From a bacterium (GTDB lineage: Bacteria > Myxococcota_A > Bradymonadia > UBA7976 > UBA1532): DNA of 8,693 nucleotides. The first letter of the stretch is position 1. Every line of letters begins with the position of its first letter. Shown here in pieces: positions 6,821 through 8,693 of the stretch. The translations under genes and the position numbers were made by a program. The notes under the pieces were generated by a model that was not told the DNA's origin, did not search any database, and saw only the letters and a program-made list of their open reading frames with translations. The DNA lies in contig JAUHVS010000204.1 of assembly GCA_030424955.1 (NCBI GenBank), forward strand, positions 1-8,693. Reading direction: 5' to 3'.

Positions 6821-6849
6821 TTGACAGCATCGATGGGTGTCAATAGCCT
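6821..6849 (+). promoter_or_regulatory. Probable sigma-70-type promoter of rho, inside an inverted repeat
   Basis: A perfect -35 TTGACA at 6821-6826 is followed after 17 bases by TAGCCT at 6844-6849, a weak -10 with the key T, A and final T. Transcription would begin near 6856, giving a leader of about 200 bases. TTGACA is mirrored by TGTCAA at 6838-6843, a perfect dyad with an 11-base centre that covers the whole spacer, so a repressor bound there would block the promoter. Confidence 0.55.
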
Positions 6850-6872
6850 GCCGCGCGTTCGCCGTATCAGAT

Positions 6873-6887
6873 GGGTGTGCGACACCC
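6873..6887 (+). promoter_or_regulatory. Leader hairpin 1 of rho
   Basis: GGGTGT and ACACCC pair perfectly around a GCG loop. Short flanks CGCCG and CGGCG could extend the structure after an internal loop. It lies near the predicted 5' end of the rho transcript. No T-run follows, so it is not an intrinsic terminator. Confidence 0.4.
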
Positions 6888-6928
6888 GCGGCGTGACCTC
6901 CGCTTTTCAAGATCCCCTCTCGCGCTCA

Positions 6929-6947
6929 GAACTGGATGGACCAGTTC
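6929..6947 (+). promoter_or_regulatory. Leader hairpin 2 of rho
   Basis: GAACTGG and CCAGTTC form a perfect 7-base stem with an ATGGA loop, about 110 bases before the rho start. A C-rich, poorly structured stretch (about 6957-7015) follows, of the kind Rho can load on. No T-run is present. Confidence 0.4.
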
Positions 6948-7048
6948 AGCCCGGAGGACCAGCCGCCGACCGACCCTGCCTCATCAGCGTTCAACGAACC
7001 GAGGACCGCTCCGGGTGCACGTCCGTGCCGGAGTCGAGAGGCCCATCC

Positions 7049-7053
7049 GAGGA
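7049..7053 (+). promoter_or_regulatory. Ribosome binding site of rho
   Basis: GAGGA lies 6 bases before the ATG at 7060. An in-frame TAG at 7054-7056 rules out any longer rho N-terminus, so this start is fixed. Confidence 0.85.
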
Positions 7054-7059
7054 TAGTGC

Positions 7060-8307
7060 ATGAACCTCAAAGAGCTGAAGCAACTCAAGATCGGTGAGCT
7101 TGCCGCCATGGCGCGCGGCATGGGCATCGAGAACTCGTCGGGCCTGCGCAAGCAGGAGCTGATCTTCGAGCTGCTCAACGAGCAGACCAAGAAGAACGAG
7201 CCGATCTTCGGCGAGGGCGTCTTGGAGATCCTGCCTGACGGCTTCGGCTTCCTGCGTTCGCCGGACTACAACTACCTGCCCGGGCCCGACGACGTGTACG
7301 TCTCGCCCAGCCAGATCCGCCGCTTCGGCCTGCGCACCGGCGACACCGTCGCCGGGCAGATCCGCCCGCCGAAGGACACCGAGCGCTACTTCGCCCTCCT
7401 CAAGGTTGAGACCATCAACTTCGAAGAGCCCGAGGTCACCAAGAAGAAGATCCTCTTCGACAACCTGACCCCGCTCTACCCCGAGGAGAAGCTCAACCTC
7501 GAGTACCACGAGCGCAACTTCTCGACCCGCGTCATCGACCTGCTGACGCCCATCGGCAAGGGCCAGCGCGCGCTCATCGTGTCGCCCCCCCGCGCCGGTA
7601 AGACCGTGCTGCTGCAGAACGTGGCCAACGCCATCGTGGCGAACCACCCCGAGGTCTACCTCATCGTGCTGCTCATCGATGAGCGCCCTGAGGAGGTCAC
7701 GGACATGGAGCGCTCGGTGGAGGGCGAGGTCGTCAGCTCGACCTTCGACGAGCCCGCCCAGCGCCACGTGCAGGTGGCCGAGATGGTCATCGAGAAGGCC
7801 AAGCGCCTCGTGGAGCACAAGAAGGATGTCGTCATCCTCCTCGACTCCATCACCCGCCTCGCCCGCGCCTACAACACGGTCGTGCCCCCCTCGGGCAAGA
7901 TCCTGTCGGGTGGTGTGGACTCCAACGCGCTGCACAAGCCCAAGCGCTTCTTCGGCGCCGCGCGCAACATCGAGGAGGGCGGCAGCCTGACCATCATCGC
8001 CACCGCGCTGGTCGACACCGGCAGCCGGATGGATGAGGTCATCTTCGAGGAGTTCAAGGGCACGGGTAACTCCGAGATGCACCTGAGCCGCAAGCTCATG
8101 GAGAAGCGCATCTTCCCCTGCCTCGACATCAACAAGAGCGGCACCCGCAAGGAGGAGCTGCTCATGGATCAGATCACCCTCAACCGGGTGTGGATCCTGC
8201 GTCAGCTCCTGCACCCGCTCAACGTGGTGGACTCCATGGAGTTCATGCTCGACAAGATCGCCAAGACCGAGTCGAACCACGAGTTCCTGGAGTCGATGTC
8301 CGGCTGA
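7060..8307 (+). CDS. rho: Transcription termination factor Rho
   Basis: Rho is a hexameric ATP-driven RNA translocase that binds C-rich nascent RNA and releases RNA polymerase. The 415-residue protein is colinear with E. coli Rho (419 residues). It has an N-terminal helical domain (1-47), a primary RNA-binding cold-shock-like domain with DGFGFLRSPDYNYLPGPDDVYVS-type RNP residues (60-82), and the RecA-like motor. The motor has Walker A SPPRAGKT (175-182), the catalytic-region ERPEE (208-212), a Walker B ending in D262, the Q-loop region GGVDSNALHKPKRFFGAARN (284-303), the R-loop region ending TGSRMDE (320-326) and the arginine finger in SGTRKEEL (360-367). No key residue is missing. There is no Arg-rich N-terminal insertion of the actinobacterial kind. 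It is followed by prfA on the same strand. The long upstream leader allows for autoregulation, as known for rho in E. coli. Confidence 0.98.
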   Translation: MNLKELKQLKIGELAAMARGMGIENSSGLRKQELIFELLNEQTKKNEPIFGEGVLEILPDGFGFLRSPDYNYLPGPDDVYVSPSQIRRFGLRTGDTVAGQIRPPKDTERYFALLKVETINFEEPEVTKKKILFDNLTPLYPEEKLNLEYHERNFSTRVIDLLTPIGKGQRALIVSPPRAGKTVLLQNVANAIVANHPEVYLIVLLIDERPEEVTDMERSVEGEVVSSTFDEPAQRHVQVAEMVIEKAKRLVEHKKDVVILLDSITRLARAYNTVVPPSGKILSGGVDSNALHKPKRFFGAARNIEEGGSLTIIATALVDTGSRMDEVIFEEFKGTGNSEMHLSRKLMEKRIFPCLDINKSGTRKEELLMDQITLNRVWILRQLLHPLNVVDSMEFMLDKIAKTESNHEFLESMSG

Positions 8308-8319
8308 TCGCGGGCCTCC

Positions 8320-8343
8320 CGCCCGGGCCTCAGCGCCCGGGCG
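8320..8343 (+). terminator. GC-rich hairpin just after rho (no T-run)
   Basis: CGCCCGGGC and GCCCGGGCG form a perfect 9-base stem with a CTCAGC loop, starting 13 bases after the rho stop. The lack of a following T-run means it is not a classical intrinsic terminator. It may protect the mRNA 3' end or pause polymerase. The core GCCCGGGC is itself palindromic, so other pairings are possible. Confidence 0.4.
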
Positions 8344-8362
8344 ACCGCGGCCCTGGCAGGTC

Positions 8363-8430
8363 GTTGAGGCGCGCGCCCGCGACACCCCTGACGTCGCCGG
8401 CGCGCTCGGGCTCGGCCCGCGCGCCTCGAC
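8363..8430 (+). repeat. Long inverted repeat between rho and prfA
   Basis: Bases 8363-8375 (GTTGAGGCGCGCG) can pair with 8418-8430 (CGCGCGCCTCGAC) over 13 positions with a single G-U wobble, enclosing 42 bases. Such length is above what is usual by chance, though the GC content lowers its significance. It could shape expression of prfA or end the rho transcript. Confidence 0.4.
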
Positions 8431-8472
8431 AGCCTGCCCGCCGCCGCTCCACCCCCCCGCTCGCCCCCGCCC
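8431..8472 (+). promoter_or_regulatory. C-rich, G-poor tract before prfA, candidate Rho loading (rut) site
   Basis: By my count 29 of 42 bases are C and 8 are G, in a genome where C and G are otherwise balanced. Unstructured C-over-G RNA is the known preference of Rho's primary site. This one lies directly downstream of rho's own gene and upstream of the prfA ribosome site. Confidence 0.3.
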
Positions 8473-8474
8473 GT

Positions 8475-8478
8475 GGAG
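8475..8478 (+). promoter_or_regulatory. Ribosome binding site of prfA
   Basis: GGAG lies 6 bases before the ATG at 8485 and stands out in the C-rich surround, supporting this start. Confidence 0.75.
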
Positions 8479-8484
8479 CCCCCC

Positions 8485-8693
8485 ATGCACGACAAGCTGG
8501 CCGATCTGGCCCGTCGCTTCGATGAGCTGACCGCCCAGATGGGCGATCCTGGCATCTACGACATCCCCGGCGCCTTCCAGCGCATCGCCAAAGAGGCGGG
8601 CAGCCTGGAGCCCATCGCCACGGCCTACCGCCGCTGGGTGGTGGTCACCCGCGAGCTGGGCGAGGCCCAGGAGATGCTCGACGGGGAGCGTGA
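8485..8693 (+). CDS. prfA: Peptide chain release factor 1 (partial, C-terminus off the right edge)
   Basis: Sixty-nine codons plus two bases are visible. The protein would read UAA and UAG stop codons and release the finished peptide on the ribosome. The visible part is the N-terminal helical domain of RF1: it begins MHDKLADLARRFDEL, has a short loop (MGDPGIYDIPGAFQRI), then KEAGSLEPIATAYRRW, which matches the family's 'LEPIVEAYR' helix, and ends in ELGEAQEMLDGER. RF2 begins differently, so RF1 is preferred. The catalytic GGQ motif and the stop-codon reading loop lie beyond the edge and cannot be checked. Placement next to rho supports the call, since rho and prfA are neighbours in many bacteria. 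The 177-base gap from rho leaves open whether prfA shares the rho transcript. Confidence 0.9.
   Translation, partial: MHDKLADLARRFDELTAQMGDPGIYDIPGAFQRIAKEAGSLEPIATAYRRWVVVTRELGEAQEMLDGER

Larger units (their letters stand above)
6735..7059. other. Divergent intergenic region between the receptor operon and rho
   Basis: These 325 bases separate two outward-facing gene clusters and are clearly less GC-rich in their right half than the flanking genes. They contain a -10-like element for the minus-strand operon, two inverted repeats, a probable rho promoter with a perfect TTGACA, and a rho leader of about 200 bases with two small perfect hairpins and C-rich stretches. I see no convincing protein gene: the open frames here lack ribosome sites and family resemblance. 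Confidence 0.9.

Noticed and set aside
5439..6824. 461-codon plus-strand frame opposite the receptor gene
   Set aside because: Antisense shadow with Gly/Ala/Leu/His bias and no recognisable domain.
6838..6843. Minus-strand TTGACA as -35 of the receptor operon
   Set aside because: No -10-like hexamer at 16-18 bases downstream on that strand (GCCCGC there), and it is about 100 bases from the start codon.
6871..7056. Upstream extension of rho or a 61-codon gene in the rho frame
   Set aside because: It ends in a TAG just before the rho ATG, is Arg/Pro/Ser-rich and has no ribosome site; rho alignment begins properly at 7060.
6991..8490. 499-codon minus-strand frame opposite rho
   Set aside because: Rho is unmistakable on the plus strand; this frame spans the rho gene and both gaps with biased composition and no motif.
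1..8693. tRNA, rRNA, insertion sequence or phage genes
   Set aside because: No cloverleaf, transposase, terminal repeats or phage-type proteins seen on either strand.

Overview
The window is a stretch of very GC-rich bacterial chromosome (around 70% GC by eye). It carries two divergent gene clusters separated by a 325-base regulatory gap at 6735-7059. Rho is close to the 419-residue E. coli type and lacks the N-terminal insertion seen in high-GC Gram-positives. Together with the GC content and the chemosensory operon, this suggests a deltaproteobacterial or myxobacterial-type organism. That placement is an inference, because the window has no rRNA or other direct marker.

Left part, minus strand, read right to left: a tightly packed operon of six genes. 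A membrane methyl-accepting chemotaxis-type receptor (5427-6734) is followed by a CheW-like coupling protein (4969-5430) and a CheA-type histidine kinase with HPt, P2-like, dimerisation, ATPase and CheW-like domains (2649-4967). Next come LarB (1811-2629) and a His-rich, unsplit LarC (432-1814), two of the three known proteins that make the nickel-pincer nucleotide (NPN) cofactor. Last is a CheY-like receiver protein (1-435) whose C-terminus runs off the left edge. Adjacent genes overlap by 4 bases (GTGA or ATGA), sit 1 base apart, or are 19 bases apart with a possible 8-codon bridging ORF. This is the signature of one translationally coupled transcript. No CheR, CheB, LarA or LarE is in the window.

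Middle, 6735-7059: a divergent promoter region. The receptor operon has a -10-like TAGAAT placed exactly where a leaderless ATG start would need it. On the plus strand a perfect TTGACA starts a probable rho promoter that lies inside an inverted repeat. It is followed by a leader of about 200 bases with two perfect small hairpins.

Right part, plus strand: rho (7060-8307), a structured and very C-rich gap of 177 bases, and the first 69 codons of prfA (release factor 1), cut by the window end. The rpmE gene often found between rho and prfA is absent here.

The main point of interest is a complete receptor-CheW-CheA core joined in one operon to nickel-pincer cofactor genes and closed by a receiver protein. 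The right-hand genes are housekeeping functions: transcription termination and translation termination.
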